Below are positions 1 to 5,530 of a stretch of DNA of 11,216 nucleotides, piece after piece. Within the stretch, counting starts at the first letter, position 1, and every line of letters begins with the position of its first letter. Source of the DNA: Candidatus Freyrarchaeum guaymasense (GTDB lineage Archaea; Asgardarchaeota; Jordarchaeia; Jordarchaeales; Freyrarchaeaceae); NCBI GenBank assembly GCA_030587405.1, contig JAUQZD010000048.1, positions 1-11,216 of the forward strand, read 5' to 3'. The notes under the pieces are model-generated. The model was given only the letters and a program-made list of their open reading frames with translations, was not told the DNA's origin and searched no databases. A program made the position numbers and the translations under genes.

Positions 1-951
1 GAACACCTTAAATATTAACGGGGATGAGCGCCTATCCACCCTCCTACCCCCCGCATCCCTCCCGAAAACCGTAACTTTCCCGTGGGAGACCGGGAGGCCG
101 AAAACGGCCATGTCCAAGTAGTTTCCTCTGTGCTCGAATCTATACCTCTCATACCTCTTCCCTATATCGTTCAAGGCGTCCTTCCAGGAACTCCACGCCT
201 TCCCTGACACGATGATCCGTGAAAGACACAGGTTCGAGTACCTGGTTGAGAAACCCCTCGGCTTCTCGCCGTCGTTCACGATCCTCACGGCTTTCTCCAC
301 GTTTTCCACAACCCAGTCAACCACCCTCCTAGACCCGTCCTTGTTAAGGGTGAAGTCCAAGCCGGTTAGGGAGGACGCATAATCCGGCGCTCCCCCCCGG
401 GGTGAAATGGTTAAGCCTCCAGCCCCCCTTCTAGCCCTAGCGCCGAAGTTCCCCAAGTATACTGCACACCAAAAGCACGCTAACACCTTCCTCAACACGT
501 CCTCGTCATCACAGCTTAAGTCCACTGTAAACCTTGAACCCGGCTCTATGAACGGCCTCCCAGCGTCAACCACCCCCCCGGCCGTAACCATTAAAAGATA
601 CGCAACACCCGAATCCTCCCCCGTAACCCTACGATTCACCTCGTCAAACCCCACGTTTAAACCCATCCTCTCGCTAACCTTAAGCCTCCCCTTAACGCCG
701 CTTCTCACAGTAACCCTGCTTTTAACGAGCGAAGAGCCAAAAACCTTCTCCTCCTCACGCAGCAACTCCCGTAAGTTATCGGTCGCCTTCAAAGCCCTAA
801 ACCACCACCTCAGCACACCCCTCAAACTCGGCGCCCGTAAACCCTCACCCTCCACGCTCCTCTGATCCGCACCGGCAATAAACAGGGGAGTTACACTCTC
901 CAGCTCAAAGGCCACCCTCACGTCTTCCAACCCCCAACACGGCTCCAACAC
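1..951 (-). CDS. cmr1: Type III-B CRISPR RAMP protein Cmr1 (C-terminus beyond left edge)
   Basis: Translating the minus strand gives 317 uninterrupted codons that run off base 1 with no stop, so the gene is partial. Cmr1 is a RAMP subunit of the Cmr effector complex, which uses crRNA to target RNA and transcribed DNA; Cmr1 sits near the 3' end of the crRNA. Hallmarks seen are an N-terminal strand with the motif VTPLFIAGAD (residues 20-29), the family signature RAPSLRGVLRWWFRAL (39-54), a glycine/arginine-rich RAMP loop GNFGARARRGAGG (167-179), and near the edge RRSSPLIFKVF (307-317), a typical late Cmr1 motif. The start is uncertain. GTG at 951 is the most upstream in-frame choice after a TGA. 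TTG at 930 or GTG at 921 (giving MRVAFELESV) have better-spaced G-rich upstream sequence. The remaining Cmr genes are expected to the left. No CRISPR array is visible here. I am sure of the family. Confidence 0.93.
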   Translation of the reverse strand, partial: MLEPCWGLEDVRVAFELESVTPLFIAGADQRSVEGEGLRAPSLRGVLRWWFRALKATDNLRELLREEEKVFGSSLVKSRVTVRSGVKGRLKVSERMGLNVGFDEVNRRVTGEDSGVAYLLMVTAGGVVDAGRPFIEPGSRFTVDLSCDDEDVLRKVLACFWCAVYLGNFGARARRGAGGLTISPRGGAPDYASSLTGLDFTLNKDGSRRVVDWVVENVEKAVRIVNDGEKPRGFSTRYSNLCLSRIIVSGKAWSSWKDALNDIGKRYERYRFEHRGNYLDMAVFGLPVSHGKVTVFGRDAGGRRVDRRSSPLIFKVF

Positions 952-1135
952 ACCTCAAGAAGAACTTCAATACGCCAACATCAGCCCTCCACCTTAAAAC
1001 CGGTAGAACACGACGCCAACGCGAACACAAACTTCAGTCTTCCACCCTCCACGGCCAACCTAAGCCAAACCCAAGCCGCCCCATTGAACTCCTTAAGCAG
1101 CTTACAGCAACGCCACTATTTAAATCGAACTCCAC
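905..1135 (-). pseudogene. Possible decayed RAMP-like fragment upstream of cmr1
   Basis: Between the cmr1 start and its promoter the minus strand keeps the purine-rich bias of coding DNA, but no single frame stays open. A GTG at 1135, after a GGGGGAT Shine-Dalgarno-like run, opens a 33-codon frame. A second frame reads ...WLRLAVEGGRLKFVFALAS and then STGFKVEG before a stop. A third frame continues GVLKFFLRCVGAVLGVGRR and stops at 905-907, inside cmr1. The last piece has a G-x-G-x-R-R loop like those of RAMP proteins (Cas6, Cmr and Csm subunits). Two single-base shifts would join all three pieces. This could be a dead RAMP gene, a frameshifted small gene, or simply purine-biased leader. I cannot name a family. 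Confidence 0.3.
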
Positions 1136-1240
1136 CTAATCCCCCGGTCTCCTTCCTCGCCTCCCGGTCATCCCTCAAACCCAAGCAACTTCAACCACGT
1201 TTAAACGTAAGCACCCTCAACACGAAGCTACCCGTGCAAG

Positions 1241-1270
1241 GAAGGTTAAACCTTCACACTATAAAACTTT
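1241..1270 (-). promoter_or_regulatory. Putative cmr1 promoter with 15-base palindrome
   Basis: On the minus strand a TATA-like AAAAGTTTTAT lies at 1261-1271. Just downstream is a perfect palindrome, GAAGGTTTAACCTTC (1241-1255; seven-base arms around one base). The palindrome is centred about 17 bases past the TATA, at the expected transcription start, which is a classic repressor position. The leader to cmr1 would be about 290 bases. A second TATA-like box (TTTAAATA, minus strand, 1118-1126) lies closer to the gene and could be an alternative promoter. Confidence 0.4.
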
Positions 1271-1290
1271 TCCCCCCTTTCAGGCCAGTC

Positions 1291-1295
1291 AAAAA
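1291..1295 (-). terminator. Oligo-T terminator candidate after radical SAM gene
   Basis: The minus strand has TTTTT about 35 bases past the TAG of the radical SAM gene and just before the cmr1 promoter. Archaeal termination often needs only a short T-run. There is no strong hairpin beside it. Confidence 0.3.
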
Positions 1296-1328
1296 CCTAC
1301 CTACAGTTTCTACGAGACAGCACACGGG

Positions 1329-2639
1329 CTAGTAGCGGGACGGCGCCCCCTCACAGCCCACATCCCCGGTTCTCATGTACCTTTCAATCATTTCCGCGAT
1401 CTTTTCCTGTCTCTCCCACGCCCCGTAAACCTTGCCCTTGCAGATGAGGCTGTTAATCGCCTTTCTGAGCTTCCCGCTCACCCGTCCAGCCGGCGCCTTC
1501 GCGAACGGCGTCTGGGGTAGCGGCATGAACGTGTGCGCGTGTATCCTCGCACCCATCTCCGCCAGCTCCTTCATGACCTTTATGGTTTGCTCGGCGTCCT
1601 CCTCGGTCTCCCCGGGGAGGCCGAAGATGAAGTCCACGTTCGCCTTTAACCCCGCCTTCAAGGTCAGCTTCACAGCGTTGTAAACGTCCTCGACGCTGTG
1701 CCCTCTATGACACGCGTCTAGAACCCGCTGGCTTCCCGACTGCGCCCCTATCACCAGGTTGTCGTTGCTCGCATACTTTAAAACCAGCTCCACCGTCTCC
1801 TCTGTTACGTGTTCTGGCCTAACCTCTGAGGGGAAGGAGCCTATGAACAGCCTCCCCTTCGGCCCGACGGCCTCCCTCACGCCTTCAAGCAGCTCCTCCA
1901 GCCTCGCAACATTTAACCTTTTCCCGTCTGGCGACCCGTAGGAGAACGCGTTGGGCGAGGTGAACCTGACGTCTGTGAGCCCCCTCCTCCTCATGACCTC
2001 CACGTACCTGCAGACCTGCTCCACGCTTCTATGCCTCACACGGCTGCCGAACATGCGCGGCGTCTGGCAGAAGTAGCAGGCGAAGGGGCATCCTCTGGTT
2101 ATCTCGATTGGGCCGAACATACCATGTTTGGCGGCGAACGGGGGATACCTGTCCAGGTTGACAGGCGGCCTCCAGCCGGTAAACCGGTATTCCCCGTCGA
2201 AGTACGCAACCCCCTTAACGTCAGCGTAGCTCTCATCGCAGTCGAACCTTTTAAGCAGCTCGGCCAGGGTTTCCTCCCCTTCCCCCCTCACAACCACGTC
2301 AAAACCCATTCTAAGGGTTCCCTCCGGATCCCCTGTCGGGTGTGGTCCTCCCGCAACGTACAGCACCCTATCAGCGTATTTACGCCTTAACTTCTTAATC
2401 AGCTTGCACACGTCCCACAGCTGAGTTGTGAAGAAGGAGAACCCAACAATAACCTTCTCATGCCTTTCGATCACTCCCCCCAGCTTTGAGGCAAGCTCGC
2501 CCCCATGCTCCACAAGGTAAACTTTTAGGTCGTCGAAGTACTCGTCCCCTTCTAGGGCGCCGACCAGAACGTTAAACCCGTACCTGTTCGGCTTATCGTA
2601 GTACAGGACGAGGGCGGTGTCATGGATCACGGCTGACAC
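1329..2639 (-). CDS. B12-binding/radical SAM protein, MJ_1487 family (TIGR04013-like)
   Basis: This 436-residue protein has an N-terminal B12-binding-like Rossmann domain (about 1-145), with VIVGFSFFTT at 63-72 and GGPHPTGDP at 97-105, followed by a radical SAM barrel. The [4Fe-4S] signature GCPFACYFC gives cysteines C184, C188 and C191 in the CX3CX2C spacing, and the barrel continues with FIFGLPGETEEDAEQT. Length and order match the archaeal MJ_1487 family, whose reaction is not known. It is a soluble redox enzyme that should use S-adenosylmethionine and perhaps a corrinoid; I see no classic DxHxxG cobalamin-lower-ligand motif. The start is GTG (2639) with only weak G-rich sequence upstream; GTG at codon 4 is also possible. 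It is flanked by the cmr1 promoter on one side and mobile-element debris on the other, and appears to be a single-gene unit. Confidence 0.88.
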   Translation of the reverse strand: MSAVIHDTALVLYYDKPNRYGFNVLVGALEGDEYFDDLKVYLVEHGGELASKLGGVIERHEKVIVGFSFFTTQLWDVCKLIKKLRRKYADRVLYVAGGPHPTGDPEGTLRMGFDVVVRGEGEETLAELLKRFDCDESYADVKGVAYFDGEYRFTGWRPPVNLDRYPPFAAKHGMFGPIEITRGCPFACYFCQTPRMFGSRVRHRSVEQVCRYVEVMRRRGLTDVRFTSPNAFSYGSPDGKRLNVARLEELLEGVREAVGPKGRLFIGSFPSEVRPEHVTEETVELVLKYASNDNLVIGAQSGSQRVLDACHRGHSVEDVYNAVKLTLKAGLKANVDFIFGLPGETEEDAEQTIKVMKELAEMGARIHAHTFMPLPQTPFAKAPAGRVSGKLRKAINSLICKGKVYGAWERQEKIAEMIERYMRTGDVGCEGAPSRY

Positions 2640-2707
2640 CCAGCCTTAACCGGGTAGCACTCCGCTAAAAATCTTCTCTTCAAACCTTCAAGGAGGGTCA
2701 GCGAAGC

Positions 2708-2716
2708 CTTAAATAC
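2708..2716 (-). promoter_or_regulatory. TATA-like box for radical SAM gene
   Basis: The minus strand reads TATTTAAGG about 70 bases upstream of the GTG start, which would place transcription start near 2687 and give a leader of about 48 bases. The core is nearly palindromic, so a plus-strand reading is also possible. Confidence 0.35.
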
Positions 2717-3002
2717 CTTGTAGGGTGGCATCACCCTTAACAGTGCCAATAGCTAGCTGGGCAAGCGCCCTCAGCATCGAAGGCCTCATTAGACCCGTAA
2801 GACTACTCAGGAGATGACAGTGCCCACAGTGGACTTAACTATCTGTTTAAGCAGTTTTCAGCGTAGTTCCCCGCTGAACGCGTGCATGCGGAGGGCGCCG
2901 TCGCTCCCTGAGGGCAACTTTATAATTAATGATAATCCATTGTTCACAGTGGAGTTTCTCGGTAAGCTTGTAAACCCTGCATCCGATCACGGTGCATGGG
3001 GG
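2717..3002 (+). other. Intergenic stretch with a plus-strand TATA-like element
   Basis: I see no supported gene here. A plus-strand frame is open from 2814, but its first 60 residues look unlike a protein and it only becomes recognisable at 3003. CTTTATAATTAAT at 2918-2930 is a plausible promoter for the integrase remnant that follows. The nine-base word CACAGTGGA occurs twice, near 2825 and 2945. Confidence 0.4.
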
Positions 3003-3346
3003 ATGGCGGAATTCTTGGAATTGTATGCAAAACGGAACACAAGGGGCGTGTACAAGGCAGGAATACCCGAGTTCTCCGATTTGGAAGGCGGAGGAAAGGG
3101 AAAAGGATGAGGAAGGAGGAAATGCGGAGGTACGAGGAGCCTGCGGAAAGGTATTTTGAAGGAGAAAAGGTGGGATTACTTTAGTGACGTGCTAAGGTTT
3201 GCGGCATCGCTCAACAGTAAGCCGCCGATGACGGCGAAATCATACCTTACTGCTGTGAAGGGGTTTCTTGCTGAGAACTAGAGTTTTCACGGAGAGAGCT
3301 TAAGAGAATAAGGCTTAATTTGCCGAAGGGGGATGATGAGTTTTGA
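3003..3346 (+). pseudogene. Decayed archaeal tyrosine integrase, N-terminal part
   Basis: Three consecutive pieces in alternating frames read like the SAM-like core-binding N-terminus of an archaeal tyrosine recombinase. They are MAEFLELYAKRNTRGVYKAG (from 3003), MRKEEMRRYEEPAERYF (about 3107-3157), and KRWDYFSDVLRFAASLN followed by PPMTAKSYLTAVKGFLAEN (about 3165-3278, then TAG at 3279). After a further shift it continues RELKRIRLNLPKG-like (ELKRIRLNLPKG seen at 3296-3331) and stops at 3344-3346. These enzymes cut and rejoin DNA to insert or excise an element. The catalytic domain (R...HxxR...Y) is absent; unrelated relic sequence follows directly. At least three frameshifts and two stops make it non-functional. 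I rely on recalled family resemblance; a profile search would settle it. Confidence 0.72.
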
Positions 3347-3736
3347 ATTTTGAAAGGTGCATTAGATGATTTTGAGGTTGTCTCTTCTCTTAAGGCTAAG
3401 CATGATAATTTTTGATGCTTTAAGGCTTAGGATTGAAGGAGATAAAGCCATTCTTGAATATGGGGTGAGAAGAAAGGTTGAGGAGTATGAAGAGATAGAA
3501 GAGGATGAGCAAATTGAGGTAAGACTATGTGGCAGAAGATTGCGGAAGTAAAGGTTTTAGGGTTTACAAGCGAAGTTAGGGAAGGATTTTCGGGGTATAA
3601 ATCGGGCAATGGGAAAAGCAAAAGAGCTTGATGAAGAAATAACAGAATAGACAGGGCGATGGATAGACTTGTTTATGATTTGTATAGGCTTACCGGAGAT
3701 GAGATAAAGGTTTTGAGAGATCTGTATGGGGGATAA
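3347..3736 (+). pseudogene. Decayed C-terminus of a type IIG-like (Eco57I-type) restriction-modification enzyme
   Basis: Frame-shifted pieces in a row read ALDDFEVVSSLKAKHDNF (3359-3412), DALRLRIEGDKAILEYGVRR then VEEYEEIEEDEQIEV (to about 3520), MWQKIAEVKVLGFTSEVREG (3527-3586), INRAMGKAKELDEEITE (3597-3647) and RIDRAMDRLVYDLYRLTGDE (from 3644), ending LRDLYGG at TAA 3734-3736. The tail, with a helical RIDR..DRLVYDLY.LT.DEI pattern, is the usual C-terminal signature of combined restriction-methyltransferase proteins that bind and methylate or cut DNA. All catalytic parts (methyltransferase motifs, nuclease) are missing. The frame alternates at least four times, so this is a relic. The family call rests mainly on the last 35 residues and is moderate. 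Confidence 0.55.
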
Positions 3737-3809
3737 ATTTGATGAGATGTATGGGAAACCTCCATCAAGAGAATCCGCACTAAGGCTTGCTGATGAGGTG
3801 AAGAGATGA
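3726..3809 (+). CDS. Small ORF (27 aa) translationally coupled to the MNT gene
   Basis: ATG at 3726 opens a 27-codon frame, MGDKFDEMYGKPPSRESALR then LADEVKR. It starts inside the last codons of the restriction-enzyme relic (11-base overlap), and its TGA overlaps the MNT start as ATGA (3806-3809). The overlap suggests coupled translation, but the peptide resembles nothing I can name. It may be a real leader peptide, a third small component, or the tail of a broken gene. The GAGAGA upstream of its ATG is a poor ribosome-binding site. Confidence 0.35.
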   Translation: MGDKFDEMYGKPPSRESALRLADEVKR

Positions 3810-4150
3810 AGCTGATAAAGGTTGAAAAGGTTGATGAAGAGTTTCTCAAAGAGGTTGTGAGGAGAATAGTTTCGGCAGTTGATCCCATTAAGATTATACT
3901 CTTTGGCTCTTATGCCTACGGGAAACCAAAAAAGGGGAGCGATTTGGACATAATGGTAGTTGTAAAAGATGATGTGGAGTCTTGTCGGAGAGTCGCTTCC
4001 GAAGTTTACGGAGCTCTCTGCGGCCTATTAATCCCCAAAGATGTGGTTGTTGTGAGACAAAAAGACGTAGAAGAATGGAAAGATGTCCCACAAGCTTTTA
4101 TAACCAAAGTGGTAAAGAAGGGGAAAGTTTTATATGAAAAGCAAAATTGA
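3806..4150 (+). CDS. mntA: MNT-family nucleotidyltransferase (HEPN/MNT antitoxin)
   Basis: This 114-residue minimal nucleotidyltransferase has the catalytic signature G34-S35, ten residues, then D46-L-D48 (FGSYAYGKPKKGSDLDIMV), and a likely third acidic residue D79 in PKDVVVV. In HEPN/MNT pairs such enzymes act as antitoxins, and characterised MntA proteins add AMP to the HEPN RNase toxin and switch it off. Length fits the family. ATG is preceded by GAGGTG at good spacing. It overlaps the small ORF upstream (ATGA) and the HEPN remnant downstream (17 bases), an operon layout typical of these modules. Odd point: its HEPN partner is truncated just downstream, so the antitoxin is apparently an orphan unless it serves another HEPN gene. 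Confidence 0.88.
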   Translation: MKLIKVEKVDEEFLKEVVRRIVSAVDPIKIILFGSYAYGKPKKGSDLDIMVVVKDDVESCRRVASEVYGALCGLLIPKDVVVVRQKDVEEWKDVPQAFITKVVKKGKVLYEKQN

Positions 4151-4256
4151 TCTGGTGAAAGCTTGGCTGAAGAAGGCAGAGAATGATTTGATGGCTGCTG
4201 AAAACTCTGTAGAAGCAAAAGTGGGATTGAGTCCTTACTGTGAGTCTGGCGGTTGA
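4134..4256 (+). pseudogene. Truncated HEPN-domain protein (toxin partner of MNT), 40 codons
   Basis: ATG at 4134, inside the end of the MNT gene, opens MKSKIDLVKAWLKKAENDLM then AAENSVEAKVG. This is the standard first helix of HEPN proteins (W..KAE.DL.AAE). A full HEPN toxin is about 120-140 residues and carries the RNase motif RX4-6H, which is absent here. The frame ends at TGA 4254-4256 after a few unrelated residues, right where the tandem palindromic repeat and the oppositely oriented vapC begin. The break therefore coincides with an insertion or rearrangement junction near 4240-4260. The remnant could not act as an RNase. Confidence 0.8.
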
Positions 4257-4264
4257 GTGGCGAG

Positions 4265-4306
4265 GCCACGCCCTTCAGGACGGAAGCCACGCCCTTCAGG
4301 ACGGAA
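4265..4306. repeat. Tandem 21-base palindromic repeat, IS200/IS605-end-like
   Basis: Two perfect back-to-back copies (4265-4285 and 4286-4306) each contain CCACGCCCTTCAGGACGG. The core CGCCC-TTCA-GGACG forms a five-pair stem with one C:A mismatch; read as RNA from the minus strand the mismatch becomes a G:U wobble. The hairpin followed by GAAGGAG resembles right ends of archaeal IS200/IS605 elements (also the 3' end of TnpB-associated guide RNAs), but no tnpA or tnpB is present. It lies on the HEPN break and contributes the last codons and stop of vapC. Confidence 0.6.
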
Positions 4307-4703
4307 GGAGACCGGTTCTGAACTTCACTACTTCCACGTCCAACCCTTCGAAGTGCTTGTCATCCGTCACGATCTTAGCACCAACGGAGTAGGCGCTCGC
4401 CGCTATCAAGGCATCGGCGATTGGAATCGCTTTCACCTTGTACTCTCCCGCCTTTAATGCCACCTTCTCGTCTATTGGAACCACCTTCAAGTTTGACAAT
4501 CTTATTTGCTCCACCCTCTTCCTAGCGACTTCTCCTCCAACTCTTCTCGAGTAAAGGTAGTAAATCTCTGTCAGCGTGATGGAGCTTATGAATCCTTCTG
4601 CCTTGTCCTCGTCAACTTCTCCCAAAAGTTTCTCCACGAACTCTGCTCCCTCCTCATTGTTGAAGAATGCAATCAGCGCTTTAGTGTCGAAGAGGTACCT
4701 CAT
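4296..4703 (-). CDS. vapC: PIN-domain ribonuclease toxin, VapC family
   Basis: This 135-residue PIN domain has acidic catalytic residues D6 (YLFDTKAL), E46 (TEIYYL), D97 (IADALIAA) and D114 or D115 (TDDKHF), the expected Mg2+-binding set. VapC toxins cut tRNA or rRNA when not held by VapB. The start ATG overlaps the vapB stop (ATGA at 4700-4703), giving translational coupling. Two oddities are visible. The residue after DT, usually N or S, is lysine (K8). The last residues (LLPS) and the TGA lie inside the tandem palindromic repeat, so the natural C-terminus was probably replaced when that sequence arrived. The body of the domain looks intact. Confidence 0.88.
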   Translation of the reverse strand: MRYLFDTKALIAFFNNEEGAEFVEKLLGEVDEDKAEGFISSITLTEIYYLYSRRVGGEVARKRVEQIRLSNLKVVPIDEKVALKAGEYKVKAIPIADALIAASAYSVGAKIVTDDKHFEGLDVEVVKFRTGLLPS

Positions 4704-4945
4704 CGGTCCCCCTCAAATTCTTTATTCCATTCTTCTCTTATCTCTTCAATTTCTTCTGACGCCCTCTCTATTTTGTCCACGCCTCTTAAATCGGACAGTT
4801 TGACCATTGGCTTTAGAACTATTGCGTCCCCTCTTCTTTCAAGCAGTAGTTTGTCTCCTTTTGATAGTTTTAGTTCTTTCCTGAGTTTTGCTGGGATTAC
4901 GATCTGGCCTTTTGAAGATAGTTTTACAACTTCCATTTTTACCAC
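4700..4945 (-). CDS. vapB: AbrB/SpoVT-type antitoxin, VapB family
   Basis: This 81-residue protein has an N-terminal swapped-hairpin AbrB DNA-binding domain (residues 4-47; motif LSSKGQIVIPAKLRKELKL) and a charged C-terminal helix (about 50-81; SDLRGVDKIERASEEIEEI) that should clasp the VapC active site. It precedes vapC with a 4-base overlap, and such antitoxins usually repress their own promoter. The start could be GTG at 4945 or ATG at 4936. A TATA-like element 27-36 bases upstream suggests a leaderless or nearly leaderless transcript and slightly favours GTG. There is no clear Shine-Dalgarno sequence, in line with that. Confidence 0.9.
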   Translation of the reverse strand: MVKMEVVKLSSKGQIVIPAKLRKELKLSKGDKLLLERRGDAIVLKPMVKLSDLRGVDKIERASEEIEEIREEWNKEFEGDR

Positions 4946-4968
4946 GTTTTAGAAATTGTAAGAAAAAC

Positions 4969-4975
4969 TATTTAA
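4969..4975 (-). promoter_or_regulatory. TATA box of the vapBC operon
   Basis: The minus strand reads CTTAAATAG, with TTAAATA at 4969-4975. The predicted transcription start is near 4945, coinciding with the GTG of vapB, so the mRNA is probably leaderless. Confidence 0.5.
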
Positions 4976-5057
4976 GTCTTACTTCCCCAACCGTACTTTG
5001 GCGGGAAAGACTGTCGTCATTTCGCACTCTCTTCGCTAACTCTGTGATTTGCCCTCT

Positions 5058-5492
5058 AACAGCTCATCCAAGAGAAGAGCCGATGCTTTACGGTTTCTGG
5101 CTGTTGAGGACAGATTTGGTTTAGATGTAGCCGTAGAGCTGAACGAGAAAATCCGGAAAGACATGGGCGGGAGATCGGCAAGGGGGATTAAAAAGAGACT
5201 CAAGAAGATAAGGGTTTAGGGATTTGTGAAAGCTATCAAGTACTTCCCAATGGGCTATCATTGTTGGTTACGGGGTTGAGGAGGGTGAGGGTAAGGTTAC
5301 AATAAAGCCCTAAGCTGTCCTCTGCAGGTGGAGAGAATTAAGAGCGGTAGAGGAGTTCCGTGTAAGGAGATGCACCCCAGAGAGTTCAGAGCGTTCGCGG
5401 CGGAAATAGGTGAAAGAATAGGTGAGAGGATGGAGGCTAAATGTATCTTTGCTCCTCCACGGACATCTGAAGACTGTTTCTGAGCGTGGGAG
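5058..5492 (+). pseudogene. Decayed DUF6125 family gene
   Basis: Plus-strand pieces in different frames match the layout of DUF6125 proteins. The first is ADALRFLAVEDRFGLDVAVE then LNEKIRKDMGGRSAR, ending at TAG 5217. After a shift comes AIIVGYGVEEGEGKVTI, with TAA at 5311. A third frame reads LSCPLQVERIKSGRGVPCKE, REFRAFAAEIGERIGE and AKCIFAPP, ending EDCFC-TGA (5481), after which AWEL would continue. The family pattern of a conserved FLA.E...G...A.EL helix and a cysteine-rich CP.Q...K.G.G..PCK...F..FA.........C...PP.....FC.W end is recognisable. DUF6125 function is unknown to me. The true N-terminus is not visible; residues before about 5080 may not belong. Several stops and shifts make it a pseudogene, unless sequencing errors are involved. 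Confidence 0.68.
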
Positions 5493-5530
5493 TTAGATGA
5501 AATCTTAAGCTTGCTGAAGCCTAGTAGCGT

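Noticed and set aside
225..245. GGTTCGAGT, reminiscent of a tRNA T-loop
   Set aside because: It lies within cmr1 coding sequence and has no acceptor or anticodon stems around it.
407..865. Open plus-strand frame of 152 codons rich in Ser, Thr, Pro and Leu
   Set aside because: It is the antisense shadow of cmr1, whose minus-strand frame has clear family motifs.
1270..1325. CRISPR-repeat-like stretch (AAAAACCTACCTACAGTTTC)
   Set aside because: It occurs once only, with no spacers or second copy, so there is no array here.
1084..1332. Open plus-strand frame of 82 codons
   Set aside because: Low-complexity composition, no start signals, and it lies opposite the purine-rich cmr1 leader and relic.
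2031..2390. Open plus-strand frame of 119 codons
   Set aside because: It lies entirely antisense to the radical SAM gene.
4506..4952. Open plus-strand frame of 148 codons
   Set aside because: It is antisense to vapC and vapB, both of which have intact domains and coupled starts.
4980..5100. Minus-strand protein-like stretch (KASALLLDELLEG and ITELAKRVRNDDSLSRQ in adjacent frames)
   Set aside because: It needs a frameshift, has no recognised family and partly opposes the DUF6125 relic, so it is too weak to call a gene.
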